Shown piece after piece: positions 16,794-25,417 of a DNA stretch of 41,239 nt. The notes beneath the pieces were generated by a model, which was not told the origin of the DNA, did no database searches, and saw only the letters and a list, made by a program, of their open reading frames with translations. Location: the NCBI GenBank assembly GCA_017443265.1, contig JAFSOU010000086.1:1-41239 (forward strand), given 5' to 3'. Every line of letters starts with the position of its first letter. Within the stretch, counting starts at the first letter, position 1. This DNA is from Bacteroidales bacterium. Its GTDB lineage: Bacteria > Bacteroidota > Bacteroidia > Bacteroidales > P3. The translations under genes and the position numbers were made by a program.

Positions 16794-19709
16794 TTAGAAT
16801 CCGAAGATGTCTTCCACTTTCAGTTTCTTAACCTTGCCGAACTTGCCGAGAGCGTTGAAGTCCATCTCGCTCTCTTTGCCGAGTATCAGATAGGTCTTTT
16901 TCTGTCCTTTGATGTATTTCTGCTGGAAATTCACAAGGTCTTTCATCGTAAGGTTGGGATAAATCTGATAAAGGGTTTTGCCGAGAGGCTCTTTCCATCC
17001 CATACGTTCGCAGTTGAGGTAGCTGCCTATGATGCCCATTTTGGTGGTGCGGTTGGTGCGTATGTTGGAAATGAGGGCGTCCTTGGCAAGCTGGAAGTTG
17101 GCTTCGGACTGCGGCATGTCGCTGAAAAGCTCCTCGTATGCTTTCAAAGCGTCGAGCAGTTTGTCGTTCTGGGTGATGACGTTGGCGCTGTTGTAGAACC
17201 AGCCGTCCTTGCGTCCGGTGTTGGCGTAGTGGCTGCTGGCGCTGTAGGCGAGGCTACGTTTCTCGCGCATTTCCTGGAACACGATGGCGTTCATCGAACC
17301 GCCGAAATACTCGTTGAACAGCTGTACCTGCGGCACGAGTTTGGCACCGAATTTCTCGCCACGGAAATATTCGGTTACGTAGGTGTTTTTGGCGTCGTAG
17401 TCAACAAACAGCACTTGGTTTTGTGTGGTGGCTAGTGGGTGGTGTATCTTGTTGGCGGGCACTTTTTGGGTGGGTTTAACGTTGTGCACGCGGTCGAGGA
17501 CGCTCTTGAGGTCGTTCATCGACAGCGGTCCGTAGTACAGCACGCGGTGTTTGTAGCCGAACAGTGATTTGATTTCGTTGACGAGCTGCTGCGAGTTGTA
17601 GGCGCGGAGCTGGGCGTCGGTCTCGGTGTTGTCCTTGACGTACTGTTCGCCGTAGATGCCGTAGCGGTTGAGGGCGCTGAAGCAGGCGCGCTGGTTGCTC
17701 TTGCTGTCGGTGCGGCTCTTGATGATACGTTCCACGAGGGCTTTGAGGGCTGCGTCGTTGGGCTGCACGTCGCTCATTATCTCTTCCACCAGACGCATGG
17801 CGGGTTCCATGTTTTCGGCCAAGCCGCTGATGTTTACGGTAACTGATTCGCTGCCGACGCTGAGGTTGTAGTTGCATGCCAATTTAAAGAACTCTTCGCG
17901 CAGCTGCTCGGCGGTGTGTTTGCTTGTGCCAAGGTAGCTGAGAAGGTCGCTGGCAAGGTCGATAGTTTTGTTCACCGAGCTGCCGAACTCGAAACGGTAA
18001 ACGAGGTTAAAAGTGGCGTTTTCTTCGTTCTTCACGTAAAGAATCTCGCTGCCGTTAGCGGTCTTGCCTTTCTGCATATCTTTCTTAAAATCGACAAACA
18101 CAGGCTCGATAGGCTGCACTTTGGCTGCACTTTCCTTGATGCTGGTGAGGAACGGGCTTTCGTCGTCGCGGTTCACCTCGATGGGAGTGATGGCGGGTTT
18201 CACCACCTTGGTAACGGGGTCGGGAGTGCCCTGACGTTTGTAGATAATCACATAGTTGTTGTCTTTGAAAATGCGGTTGGCGAAGTCCACGATGTCCTGT
18301 TTGGTGATTTTTGAGAGCTCGTCGATTTCGTTGCAAACATCACCCCAAGTGCGGTGTTCGACAAAGGCGTAGGCCATCTGGCTGGCGCGGCTGTCGTTGC
18401 TTTCGGCACGTTTCATGATGGAGAGTTTCTGGTTGTTGATGGCGGCTTGGAGCATCCATTCGTCGAACTGGCCTTTCTTTACTAGCTCTATCTGTTCCAG
18501 CAGGAGGTCTTTGAGCTGGTCGAGGGTCTGTCCTTTCACAGGGCGACCGCCGAGCATAAAGGCGGCGTAGTCGTTGAGGGTGTAGGTGCCGGCGTAGGCT
18601 CCGAGGCATTTCTGTTTCTGGTTGAGATTGAAGTCGATAAGACCGCACTTGCCGTTGTTGAGGATGTTCTCGGTGGCTTCGGCAAGCAGGGCGTCGCGGC
18701 TGCCGTTGCCCTCGTTGATGCGGAAGGCGATAGTGATGTTCTCGGGGTCGAGACCGGTGATGGTACGTGTGATGGGGCTGGTGATGGGCTGTTCGGCAAC
18801 TTTGGTGAAAGTGGGAACGGTGCCGGGTTTCCAGCATCCGAAATATTTGTCAATGATTTTGATGGCTTCGTCGGGGTCGAAATCGCCGGCCATCGAAATG
18901 CACATATTGTTAGGCACATAGTAGGCGGCGTGGTACTGACGTATGTTGCGCATCGAGGGGTTTTTCAGGTGCTCGATGGTGCCGATGGTGGTCTGCGAAC
19001 CGTAGGGGTGGTTGGGGAACAGGGCTGCCATCATGGTTTCGTTGGTGCGACGGCCGTCCTGTGCCATGCCTATGTTTTTCTCCTCGTAAACGGCTTCCAA
19101 CTCGGTGTGGAAAAGACGCAGCACGAGGTTCTGGAAACGGTCGCCCTGCACTTTGGCCCAGTTTTCGAGCTGGTTGGCGGGAATGTTCTCAACGTACATG
19201 GTGTAGTCGTTGGAGGTGAAGGCGTTGGTGCCGGTGGAGCCGATGGCGGTCATCGATTTGTCGTACTCGTTGGCGATGGCAATCTGCGAGGCGAGGTACG
19301 AAAGACTGTCTATTTTGTGGTAGATGGAGGCACGAGTTGTGGGGTCGTCGAACATGCGGTAAGCCTCGTAGAGGTCTTCGATTTTCTGGATGTAGAACGA
19401 CTCTTTCTCCCAGTCCTTGGTGCCGAGCTGGTGGCTGCCCTTGAAAAGCATGTGCTCCAGATAGTGGGCAAGGCCTGTGGTCTCCTTGGGGTCGTTTTTG
19501 GAACCGGCGCGCACTGCTATGTAGGTCTGGATACGCGGGGCGTTCTTATAAACGCTCATAAACACTTTAAGCCCGTTGTCCAAGGTGTATTCGCGCACCT
19601 GCAACGGGTCGTTGGGGTAGGTCTTGTACTGGTACTTCTGTGCTATGGCCGAAGTGGAAAACAACGACATGGCAACGAGAAGCCCGAAAAAGAATTTTAC
19701 TTTTCTCAT
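16794..19709 (-). CDS. M16 (pitrilysin/insulinase) family zinc peptidase, exported
   Basis: A 971-residue protein. A Sec signal peptide is at 1-23 (MRKVKFFFGLLVAMSLFSTSAIAQ). The inverted zinc motif HYLEH (His82, Glu85, His86) lies in GLAHYLEHMLFKG, with the third-ligand region ELEAVYEEKN (probably Glu210) after an insertion of roughly 45 residues relative to short members. Two to four M16 half-domains follow, including a second, catalytically inactive half (about 560-970). ATG 19709 is chosen because it starts the signal peptide. It probably degrades peptides in the periplasm. It is monocistronic, with a -7 box at 19756-19763. Confidence 0.92.
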   Translation of the reverse strand: MRKVKFFFGLLVAMSLFSTSAIAQKYQYKTYPNDPLQVREYTLDNGLKVFMSVYKNAPRIQTYIAVRAGSKNDPKETTGLAHYLEHMLFKGSHQLGTKDWEKESFYIQKIEDLYEAYRMFDDPTTRASIYHKIDSLSYLASQIAIANEYDKSMTAIGSTGTNAFTSNDYTMYVENIPANQLENWAKVQGDRFQNLVLRLFHTELEAVYEEKNIGMAQDGRRTNETMMAALFPNHPYGSQTTIGTIEHLKNPSMRNIRQYHAAYYVPNNMCISMAGDFDPDEAIKIIDKYFGCWKPGTVPTFTKVAEQPITSPITRTITGLDPENITIAFRINEGNGSRDALLAEATENILNNGKCGLIDFNLNQKQKCLGAYAGTYTLNDYAAFMLGGRPVKGQTLDQLKDLLLEQIELVKKGQFDEWMLQAAINNQKLSIMKRAESNDSRASQMAYAFVEHRTWGDVCNEIDELSKITKQDIVDFANRIFKDNNYVIIYKRQGTPDPVTKVVKPAITPIEVNRDDESPFLTSIKESAAKVQPIEPVFVDFKKDMQKGKTANGSEILYVKNEENATFNLVYRFEFGSSVNKTIDLASDLLSYLGTSKHTAEQLREEFFKLACNYNLSVGSESVTVNISGLAENMEPAMRLVEEIMSDVQPNDAALKALVERIIKSRTDSKSNQRACFSALNRYGIYGEQYVKDNTETDAQLRAYNSQQLVNEIKSLFGYKHRVLYYGPLSMNDLKSVLDRVHNVKPTQKVPANKIHHPLATTQNQVLFVDYDAKNTYVTEYFRGEKFGAKLVPQVQLFNEYFGGSMNAIVFQEMREKRSLAYSASSHYANTGRKDGWFYNSANVITQNDKLLDALKAYEELFSDMPQSEANFQLAKDALISNIRTNRTTKMGIIGSYLNCERMGWKEPLGKTLYQIYPNLTMKDLVNFQQKYIKGQKKTYLILGKESEMDFNALGKFGKVKKLKVEDIFGF

Positions 19710-19755
19710 TGTTTTACAGATGTTTATTTTATTACTTATTGATTTCAATTATATG

Positions 19756-19763
19756 CAAAGATA
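19756..19763 (-). promoter_or_regulatory. -7 box for the M16 peptidase gene
   Basis: The minus strand reads TATCTTTG, matching TAnnTTTG, 47 bases upstream of ATG 19709. This supports the chosen start. Confidence 0.55.
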
Positions 19764-19772
19764 CGAATTTTT

Positions 19773-19933
19773 TAGTGATTGGTGAATAGTGATTAGTGAT
19801 TAGTTAGTGAACTGTGATCAGTGAACTGTGATTTGAAGATTTTCAGATTAACAGATTTTCCGAATATCCGAATATCTGAATATCTGAACATCCGAATGTC
19901 TGAATATCTAAATCAATTTTCCATTTTCAACTT
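19773..19933. repeat. Degenerate short tandem repeats
   Basis: The sequence is made of imperfect units: GTGATTAGTGATT and CAGTGAACTGTGAT types, then six or so roughly 9-base units like GAATATCTGAATATCTGAA, then TTTCAATTTTCAA. The unit series runs almost to the end of the DPP III gene. No ORF or classical terminator is seen. Its resemblance to 10815-10936 suggests a shared slippage-prone intergenic filler. Confidence 0.65.
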
Positions 19934-21934
19934 TCAATTTTCAATTCCCAAAGTGGAGTATTTCTCGCCGTACATAAGGTGCTGCTGCAGAAAATCGTCG
20001 GGGTATTCCACACGGTAGTCCACCACTTTGCCGCTCTGCTCCACTGGCACTATTTCGGGATTTAGGAATCCGCCGTAAGGCTTGAGGTTCAGTGCTTTGT
20101 AGCGTTCAAGCACCTCTTTGTGAAGGTCGAGGTCTATCTTTACTCCGTAGGTCTCCACCATAGCCTTGCCGGCGGCATAGTCGCCTTCCGACTTGATGCG
20201 CTGTATTTCGGCCAACAGCCGTCCGAACAGGGTGCGCAGTTTCTGGTAGTCGTTGATAACGAAATAGGTCTTGCCGTCTTTGCTAACACGTTCTATCACG
20301 TTGTCGGCGCGGCCTTGCTCGTAGCACCATTCGGCAATGAGCTTGCGGTCCTGCATGTGCGATTCGGTAACGTTGTCGCCAGCTTCGATGCGGGTGAGCT
20401 GTGTCATCAGGCCGTTGCGTATAAAACCGCTGTATTCGGCTTTGAAGGCTTGGTCGTCGGGCAGTATGCCGAGGTCGATAAGTTTTTGGTCTGCAAGGTA
20501 GTAGAGTCCGAAAAGGTCGGCGCGTGCTTCCTCCAGCGTGGAGGCGTACTCCTTGAGGGCGTTGGGGTTGGTGGTGGGCAGCAGCTGTCCCGAGCCGTGA
20601 CCCAGACACTCATGGAGGTCGGTGTGCAGCACGTCGGTGAGGTCGCCGTAGGTCTTGCACAGGTCCACCTCGTCCTGCGAGTATGCAAACTCCTTAAGGA
20701 CGCTTTTGGGCGACTCCTTGGCGGCCTTGTTGTAGGCGTCGATAAGGTTGGTGATAGTTACCGACTTGGAGCCGTGCTCCTTACGAATCCAGTCGGCGTT
20801 GGGCAGGTTGATACCGATAGGCGGAGTGGGGTAGCAGTCGCCCGCAAGGGTGGTAACGATGATGGCCTTGGCGGAGACGCCCTTGCACTCCTTTTTCTTG
20901 AAACGCGGGTCCACGGGCGAATGGTCCTCGAACCACTGCGCGTTGCTGCTGATAAGGTTGGTGCGGCGTGTGGCCTCGCGATCCTTGAAATCCACCACGG
21001 TCTCCCATGTGGCCTTGATGCCGAGGGGGTCGGTGTATGTCTCGATAAATCCGTTCACAAAGTCGATGAACGAGGTGTTGTCCTCCACCCACGCGATGTT
21101 GTACTCGTCCCAAACGCGCAAATCGCCTGTGCTGTAGTATTTTATAAGCAAGTCAGTGTAGTGGCGTTGGGTGCTGTTCTCGGCGGCGACGTTGGCTTTG
21201 CGCAGCCAGAAAATGATGTTTTTAAGGGCTTTGTCGTACATGCCGCCAATGCGGTAGATGTTCTCGTGTATGCCGTCGTCGGTCTTGGTGAGCTTGGAGT
21301 TGAGTCCGTGCGAAAGGGGACGCTCGTCGGAGGCATCGTAGCACTTAGCGTAATAGGCCTCCGCTTCGGCTTGGGTGAGGCCTTCGTAGAAATTCACCGA
21401 CGAGGCTGTAACGTTGTCGCCGTCGGGCACGGAGCTGCGACGGGTTTTGTATAGCTCGGGGTCGAAAATGATGGGGCGTAGAAAGTCGAAAAACTCTGCA
21501 ACACTCTTGTTCCCCGCTACTTGCGAGATGTCGCTGCCTTGGAGCAGCAGCAGGAAATAGTCGGCACTGCAGCCGGGCAGAAATTTGGCCTCGCCGTAGT
21601 GGTGATGGATGCCGTTGCTGAAAAACACACGTTTGGCATAGACAACAAACTCTTGAAAATCGGCACACTGACGGTCGCCGGAATAGGTTTTGAGAATGGC
21701 TTCCAACGTTTTGCGTATCAGTAGGTTGTATTTGAAATTCTGGTCGAAGATGATGTCGCGGCCGTACTTGGCGGCTTCGCCGAGACAGTAGAGATATTCC
21801 TTCTGCCGCAGCGTGAGGGTGTCCCATCCGGGAATGCGGTAACGCATCACTTTGAGGTCGGCAAATTCATCTACAAGATATTTAAAATCAGGCTCCTGTG
21901 CAGGATTGGGATTGGCGGTTTGTTCGGGTGTCAT
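19934..21934 (-). CDS. Dipeptidyl-peptidase III (M49)
   Basis: A 666-residue zinc exopeptidase that removes dipeptides from the N-termini of short peptides. The M49 motif HECLGH is at residues 441-446 and the second zinc motif EEARAD at 468-473. The five-residue HECLGH form (HExxGH rather than the eukaryotic HELLGH) is the Bacteroides type. There is no signal peptide, so it is probably cytoplasmic. Length agrees with bacterial DPP III (about 675). No operon partner is seen. Confidence 0.93.
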   Translation of the reverse strand: MTPEQTANPNPAQEPDFKYLVDEFADLKVMRYRIPGWDTLTLRQKEYLYCLGEAAKYGRDIIFDQNFKYNLLIRKTLEAILKTYSGDRQCADFQEFVVYAKRVFFSNGIHHHYGEAKFLPGCSADYFLLLLQGSDISQVAGNKSVAEFFDFLRPIIFDPELYKTRRSSVPDGDNVTASSVNFYEGLTQAEAEAYYAKCYDASDERPLSHGLNSKLTKTDDGIHENIYRIGGMYDKALKNIIFWLRKANVAAENSTQRHYTDLLIKYYSTGDLRVWDEYNIAWVEDNTSFIDFVNGFIETYTDPLGIKATWETVVDFKDREATRRTNLISSNAQWFEDHSPVDPRFKKKECKGVSAKAIIVTTLAGDCYPTPPIGINLPNADWIRKEHGSKSVTITNLIDAYNKAAKESPKSVLKEFAYSQDEVDLCKTYGDLTDVLHTDLHECLGHGSGQLLPTTNPNALKEYASTLEEARADLFGLYYLADQKLIDLGILPDDQAFKAEYSGFIRNGLMTQLTRIEAGDNVTESHMQDRKLIAEWCYEQGRADNVIERVSKDGKTYFVINDYQKLRTLFGRLLAEIQRIKSEGDYAAGKAMVETYGVKIDLDLHKEVLERYKALNLKPYGGFLNPEIVPVEQSGKVVDYRVEYPDDFLQQHLMYGEKYSTLGIEN

Positions 21935-22044
21935 ACTTTATAGTTATATGGTAAAAAAATAATAACGCAGAAAACGGTGCTGATATTACAATATGACCGA
22001 CAAAATTATTTTTTTTTCGAGATATAGTGTTTTGTATAAAAAAA

Positions 22045-22082
22045 ATTGTAACTTTGCAGTTGCAAAACTGCAATTTTACAAT
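22045..22082 (+). promoter_or_regulatory. Promoter overlapped by a 38-nt inverted repeat, upstream of the lipoprotein cluster
   Basis: The -7 box TAACTTTG (22049-22056) lies inside a nested inverted repeat: outer arms ATTGTAA (22045-22051) with TTACAAT (22076-22082), inner arms TTGCAGTT (22054-22061) with AACTGCAA (22066-22073), and a GCAA loop. It could be an operator for a dimeric repressor or a 5'-UTR hairpin. The first ATG is at 22104. Confidence 0.6.
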
Positions 22083-22103
22083 ACGTTAAAAAAGGAGAAA
22101 AAC

Positions 22104-22640
22104 ATGAGCATACGAAAATTATTATTGCCAATAGCAGCTGTGATGACTTTCTTTCTTGCCTCGTGCAACAAAGAATTTCACCAATTTCTAGTTATAGAAA
22201 ACGGCACTTCGGACACTCTAAGGATTGCCATTGCCGAGCGCGGACAACGCAACATCGGCGACGTGGCCCACGCTTTCAGCACCAAATGCAAAGTGCTAGC
22301 ACCCGACGAAAAGTTTCTTATTTACGACGAGCTTGACGACGGCTATATGCAAAGCGAAACCATCGACGATGTGGACCCACGACTTGAAAGTTTGCTGGAG
22401 TATGATAGCAAAATAAACAACGTCCGCGCTTACAGACACGACACCTGTATTGCCATTTGGGAACACCCTGGCCCAGAAAACATTTCACGCTACGGCAATT
22501 CTCATCCCTATGGAGCCGAGTTCAACAGTTTCTACAATCCCTCGGCATGGAAAACCACGAAATCCCCTGCGGCATACACCTTCACTTTCACCGTAAAGGA
22601 AGAAAACTACTATCACAAAATAGATTACAACAAAAAATAA
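22104..22640 (+). CDS. Lipoprotein, tandem-family member 1
   Basis: A 178-residue predicted lipoprotein. The signal is MSIRKLLLPIAAVMTFFLASC with Cys21 as lipidation site. ATG 22104 is preferred because it opens the signal peptide, is preceded by an AAGGAG Shine-Dalgarno-like sequence (unusual in this phylum) and follows the promoter. The C-terminal region has FNSFYNPSAW, which parallels the FFNxNxW motif of the three following lipoproteins, and NNVRAYRHDTCIAIWE, which parallels their DTVxxCKNGT segment. I do not recognise the family. Confidence 0.75.
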   Translation: MSIRKLLLPIAAVMTFFLASCNKEFHQFLVIENGTSDTLRIAIAERGQRNIGDVAHAFSTKCKVLAPDEKFLIYDELDDGYMQSETIDDVDPRLESLLEYDSKINNVRAYRHDTCIAIWEHPGPENISRYGNSHPYGAEFNSFYNPSAWKTTKSPAAYTFTFTVKEENYYHKIDYNKK

Positions 22641-22646
22641 ATAGCT

Positions 22647-23117
22647 ATGAAATACAATATTATAAAGACGATATTCGGAGCGATGATGCTTTCGCTGATG
22701 TTTATGTCGTTCCAATGCGGCGAAGATGACGATTACAGGGAAAATGCCGAACCATCCTCATATTTTGCTTTCGACAACCACACATACGACACCCTTGACA
22801 TAGTTCTGATTCCCAACGGGGGTAGGTTCGCCGGCAGAACGGTCAGAGTAAAGCCTTTTTCGTGGGGCATTTTGTTGCAAGACGTAAAGGACAGCATCTA
22901 CGCAAGCACCGACGAGATACTGCCCAGCTTCCTCAACAGCTGGGACACCGTGCGCCTTTGCAAAAACGGAACGGTGAAAAAAATGTACGTCGGTCCCGCC
23001 AGCGACCTTCCAGCCGAGGAGAACACTTTCTTCAACCTCAACGCATGGCAGTCCAGACCCGACAACAGCAACCAAACCAGATACACGTTTGCCCTCAGGC
23101 TTCAGGATATGGATTGA
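22647..23117 (+). CDS. Lipoprotein, tandem-family member 2
   Basis: A 156-residue protein starting 6 bases after member 1, so co-transcribed with it. The signal segment ends in MSFQC (Cys24), with an unusual Gln at -1. Shared elements are YDTLDIVLIP, the central DSIYASTDEILPSFL, WDTVRLCKNGT and ENTFFNLNAW. It is probably surface- or periplasm-facing. Function is unknown. Confidence 0.75.
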   Translation: MKYNIIKTIFGAMMLSLMFMSFQCGEDDDYRENAEPSSYFAFDNHTYDTLDIVLIPNGGRFAGRTVRVKPFSWGILLQDVKDSIYASTDEILPSFLNSWDTVRLCKNGTVKKMYVGPASDLPAEENTFFNLNAWQSRPDNSNQTRYTFALRLQDMD

Positions 23118-23186
23118 TAAAAAATGTTGAAACAAAAATGGCTCGGATATTACTTTCTCCCGAAGAGAGTAGTATTTTGCACCAGA

Positions 23187-23218
23187 TTTGTTTTTATGAA
23201 AGAAAAAACGTAACTTTG
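23187..23218 (+). promoter_or_regulatory. Promoter for lipoprotein members 3 and 4
   Basis: A -33 box TTTG (23187-23190) and a -7 box TAACTTTG (23211-23218) are separated by 20 bases, a full Bacteroidetes match. The ATG is at 23269. Confidence 0.75.
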
Positions 23219-23268
23219 CACTCGTAAAATCAATTGTTTAGAACAATAATACAAACACCAAAAGATGT

Positions 23269-23727
23269 ATGAAACGTACCATTGCCAAAATCCTCGCCTG
23301 TTCAGCGATATTTTCGTTTATGCTTATGTCGTTTGAGTGCGGCGAAGACAGGTATTATAAAAACGAATACTTAATAAACAACGACACAGATACGTACGTT
23401 GAGCTGAGGCTGACGAAACGCGACAAGACGGAACCATCCGACACGCTGGTGATTGACGCTTTCAGCTCCGTAGTCTTTAAGTCATTCGAAAACGGCACGG
23501 ATCCGAAATTTGAAAAACTGGCGTACATACTTTTGCAATACGACTCCGTTATGTTGTTTGCAGGGAACAACACCTATGCAACTATTTGGAATGATTATCC
23601 TGGCTACATGCCCGACAGCACGCATAACTTTTTCAACATAAACTCTTGGATAGAGATGCCTGTCGAAGAAACAGAATGGCAAACAACTTTTGGACGTATC
23701 TTTCACATAAACAACAACGACTTATGA
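23269..23727 (+). CDS. Lipoprotein, tandem-family member 3
   Basis: A 152-residue protein whose signal ends in MSFECGED (Cys24), nearly the same as member 2 (MSFQCGED), which argues for a recent duplication. It contains NNDTDTYVELRLTKRDKTEPSDTLVID, YDSVMLFAGNNTYATIW and HNFFNINSW. It has its own promoter and overlaps the next gene by 4 bases. Function is unknown. Confidence 0.75.
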   Translation: MKRTIAKILACSAIFSFMLMSFECGEDRYYKNEYLINNDTDTYVELRLTKRDKTEPSDTLVIDAFSSVVFKSFENGTDPKFEKLAYILLQYDSVMLFAGNNTYATIWNDYPGYMPDSTHNFFNINSWIEMPVEETEWQTTFGRIFHINNNDL

Positions 23728-24179
23728 ATACAAAAAAATATCTCAGCGGGCTTGTCATCATCGCTTTGCTCTCATTTGTCGCTATTTCGTGCCAACCCGA
23801 ACAAGGTTCGAAATATTTTTACAAACGTCATATAAAAGTGAAAAACTCCACCGACAACGACATTGACGTTTATCTAAGTCGCAACGTTAGTTACACAGGA
23901 CCTTTCACCACCAAGGACCACTACAATTGTAAGGCTTACACCTCCACCAACTTGTACTACTTGGAAACAAAAAATATTGAAGAGAAAATGTTGATGTTGA
24001 ACTTTTTATACCAATTCGACACAGTAAAAATTTGCAAAAACGGAACCCAAATCCGGCAATGGACCAGCCCTGTGGCATACATGGACAAGGATTCCTGTGA
24101 TTTTTTCAATTTCAACTACTGGAGAAGCTATCTCATCGGCAAAGGCGAAGTAGAATGGGATTTTGAAATCAAGCCATAG
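23724..24179 (+). CDS. Lipoprotein, tandem-family member 4
   Basis: A 151-residue predicted lipoprotein whose ATG overlaps the previous stop (ATGA), indicating translational coupling. The signal MNTKKYLSGLVIIALLSFVAISC gives Cys23. VKNSTDNDIDVYLS, FDTVKICKNGTQIRQW and CDFFNFNYW mark it as the fourth paralogue. The start at 23724 is fixed by the signal peptide. Function is unknown. Confidence 0.78.
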   Translation: MNTKKYLSGLVIIALLSFVAISCQPEQGSKYFYKRHIKVKNSTDNDIDVYLSRNVSYTGPFTTKDHYNCKAYTSTNLYYLETKNIEEKMLMLNFLYQFDTVKICKNGTQIRQWTSPVAYMDKDSCDFFNFNYWRSYLIGKGEVEWDFEIKP

Positions 24180-24297
24180 GTTGCGGCAATGTGGTAATCC
24201 GGTGTCTCGCCTTTTTTATCCAATTGTGATTTATAGTTTATATTTCAGTTGTGGCGTCTCTATGTCGCTGTAGATACGTGCTGCAACGCATCTCTGC

Positions 24298-24328
24298 AAT
24301 CATATCATAAAATATTTTGGATATGATT
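24298..24328. repeat. Inverted repeat in the lipoprotein/folD gap
   Basis: A 9-bp stem AATCATATC (24298-24306) pairs with 24320-24328 around a 13-nt AT-rich loop, between converging genes. It may act as a weak terminator or be a degenerate palindromic element. Nothing else is visible in 24180-24367. Confidence 0.5.
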
Positions 24329-24367
24329 GTGCTATATTTCAGATAGTCAGCAGGGTAGGAGGAGGCG

Positions 24368-25258
24368 TCAGGCTTTTTCCATGTTTCTGCGGTAGGCAGT
24401 CATGGTGTTCATCAGCAGCGACACGCGTGTCATAATTCCCACGCCGCCGGGGACGGGGGTTATGTAGCTGCATTTGGGTGCCACGTGCTCGAAATCCACG
24501 TCGCCGGTGATGTAGTAGCCTTTGGGGTTGGATGGGTCGTCAACACGGTGAATTCCTACGTCCACCACCACGGCGCCTTCCTTCACCATGTCTTCGGTAA
24601 CGAAATGGCGTTTGCCTATTGCCACCACCAGTATGTCGGCCTGCAGGGTTAGCTCCTTGAGGTTTTGTGTGCGGCTGTGGCAGAGGGTTACGGTGCAGTT
24701 GGCGTTGGAGGCGTTGCGCGAGAGCATGTTGGCCATGGGTGTGCCCACAATGTTGCTGCGGCCTATCACCACGCAGTGTTTGCCCGAGGTTTCGATGCCG
24801 CAACGTTCGAGCAGCGTTTGTATGCCGTAAGGGGTGGCGGGCAGGAATGTGGGCATTCCCAGCACCATCTTGCCCACGTTGATAGGGTGGAAACCGTCCA
24901 CATCTTTGTTGGGGTTGATGGCGTTGATAATGTTGTTTTCGTTGATATGTTTGGGCAGCGGCAGTTGTACAATAAAGCCGTCCACATCGGGGTCGTTGTT
25001 GAGGAAAGCCACCACGTCTAGCAGTTCTTTCTCTGTCATGGTTTCGGAGTAGCGGTAAACCGATGATGTAAATCCCACGCTGTGGCTGTCTTTCTCCTTG
25101 GAGGCCACGTAGGTCTTGCTGGCAGGGTCTTCGCCCACCAGAATGGCGGCCAGATGCGGCGGACGCATTCCTTTTTCGGTGTTCAGACGTACTTCGTTGG
25201 CAATCTCGTCTTTTATCTGTGCGGCTATTGTCTTGGTGTCAATTACAACTGTATTCAT
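24368..25258 (-). CDS. folD: Bifunctional methylene-THF dehydrogenase / methenyl-THF cyclohydrolase
   Basis: A 296-residue enzyme of one-carbon folate metabolism in the cytoplasm. The substrate-site YVASKEKDSHSVGF holds the catalytic lysine region (YxxxK). QLPLPKHIN matches the family's QLPLP signature, PCHP-like DGFHPINVGKM follows, and GRSNIVGTPMANML and VTPVPGGVGIMTR are the NADP-binding and C-terminal signatures. Length is typical. It is downstream of ffh on the same strand. Confidence 0.96.
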   Translation of the reverse strand: MNTVVIDTKTIAAQIKDEIANEVRLNTEKGMRPPHLAAILVGEDPASKTYVASKEKDSHSVGFTSSVYRYSETMTEKELLDVVAFLNNDPDVDGFIVQLPLPKHINENNIINAINPNKDVDGFHPINVGKMVLGMPTFLPATPYGIQTLLERCGIETSGKHCVVIGRSNIVGTPMANMLSRNASNANCTVTLCHSRTQNLKELTLQADILVVAIGKRHFVTEDMVKEGAVVVDVGIHRVDDPSNPKGYYITGDVDFEHVAPKCSYITPVPGGVGIMTRVSLLMNTMTAYRRNMEKA

Positions 25259-25320
25259 ATCAATGAGTTATATTGTTCTTGTTTTTTATCTGTTATAAAT
25301 TTGCCTTAATAAAGGTTTCT

Positions 25321-25415
25321 TTTGTTCTCCGCTCCCGTTGGTTGCTATCGAAACATACACTGGATGTTTTTTTGTTCTCCGCCCTGCGGGCTATCGAAAC
25401 TGCCACTGGCAGTTT
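25321..25415. repeat. Two tandem copies of a 45-49 bp palindrome-bearing repeat
   Basis: Unit 1 (about 25321-25369) and unit 2 (about 25371-25415) share TTTGTTCTCCGC, GCTATCGAAAC, ACTGG and GTTT. Each ends in a small palindrome. In unit 2 it is a perfect 9-bp arm AAACTGCCA, one centre base and its complement; in unit 1 the arms have diverged (AAACAT/ATGTTT) yet still pair. Unit 2 stops 2 bases before the ffh stop codon. They look like REP-type elements. Confidence 0.7.
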
Positions 25416-25417
25416 CT

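Noticed and set aside
20120..21454. A 444-codon plus-strand frame opposite DPP III
   Set aside because: It mirrors a well-conserved M49 enzyme and shows only the valine- and glycine-rich composition expected of a shadow frame.
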